From positions 41,001-105,000 of the forward strand of contig CAJNDT010000132.1 of the NCBI GenBank assembly GCA_905221615.1: 64,000 bases of DNA. The letters run 5' to 3'. Below the pieces are notes generated by a model, which saw only the letters and a list, made by a program, of their open reading frames with translations, made no database searches and was not told the origin of the DNA. This document shows positions 63,656-64,000 of this stretch, one piece after another. Each line of letters starts with the position of its first letter. The stretch's first letter is position 1. The position numbers and the translations under genes were made by a program. The stretch is from Symbiodinium sp. CCMP2592 (lineage: Eukaryota; Sar; Dinophyceae; Suessiales; Symbiodiniaceae).

Positions 63656-64000
63656 CAACAAAAGTTATAGGTTTAGGAAGATGTTCAGTGGTGTGCGTTT
63701 TCGATTCAGGAGATGGCGAGCCCGGGCCCAAGTGGTGCAAGGGTTCCAGCATTCAGCTTGGCATCACAGCAAGTGAAGGTCTTGAGCACTTCCCAAGTGT
63801 AGGCTATAGGGCTATTGCGATTAGGCTTTTGCTCATTTGGACTGGGCAGCCGGCCCCGTCTTGTCGGAATCGGTTTCAACTTCTTGCGGCTTGCGCATAT
63901 TCCACTTTGGCTCCAAGCTGGGAACAAGCATCGTGCAGCTCCGAGGCTGGACGGAGGCCAAGAAAAACCACCGATGGTTGCTTCTGGGCCTTATTTGCTT
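63656..64000. other. Window end, unassigned
   Basis: No gene is recognised. Short frames run off or stop near the edge. Confidence 0.35.

Overview
This window looks like a repeat-rich nuclear segment from a dinoflagellate, most likely a Symbiodiniaceae-type genome. The support is indirect. It contains tyrosine-recombinase (YR) retrotransposons, a CCCH-type Gag zinc finger, a cysteine-rich DDE transposon, a LINE, TTCGAAGG-type repeats, very long microsatellites and a degenerate dinoflagellate spliced-leader-like string near 34.8 kb. No bacterial operon, rRNA or convincing functional tRNA was seen, and no complete host gene can be assembled by eye.

Region 1 (about 0.2-21.9 kb) holds two nested YR retrotransposons with Ngaro/PAT-style split direct repeats (A1 - genes - B1-A2-B2). 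The outer one, TE-1 (about 223-21889), is interrupted in its Gag gene by a complete inner one, TE-2 (6556-17243). In both, the order is small accessory ORFs, YR, zinc-finger Gag, then a Pol with reverse transcriptase (RT) and RNase H. TE-2 Pol also carries an N-terminal domain resembling a 2-oxoglutarate/Fe(II) dioxygenase and a domain resembling a C5-cytosine methyltransferase. Its Gag and Pol are in one frame, separated by a single UGA in the leaky context UGA-CUA. TE-1 is decayed: it has frameshifts, stops and a ~245 bp inversion inside the RT.

Region 2 (21.9-23.7 kb) is a foldback, TTCGAAGG-rich, apparently non-coding segment. Region 3 (23.7-31.4 kb) looks like a large DNA transposon with terminal inverted repeats. 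It has a small zinc-knuckle-like protein, a 1.1 kaa superfamily 3 (D5-like) helicase protein with a possible papain-like peptidase tail, and a DDE transposase of KDZ/Zisupton-like appearance.

Region 4 (31.4-34.8 kb) contains a decayed RT-RNase H gene on the plus strand and, on the minus strand, a second degenerate copy of the dioxygenase-like domain. Both are bracketed by related direct repeats. Region 5 (34.8-51.6 kb) is mostly unrecognised sequence with an AT-rich island, a giant CTA/CTCCTG array, TA and tetranucleotide arrays, and a few exon-like stretches. Region 6 (51.86-53.53 kb) is a 5'-truncated minus-strand LINE with a 10 bp target duplication. Region 7 (53.5-64 kb) has Cys-rich exon-like stretches near 56.3-57.2 kb, a minus-strand RT-like gene (60801-62237) and dispersed repeats at 58.2 and 63.0-63.66 kb.

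All domain calls come from motif reading, without database searches.
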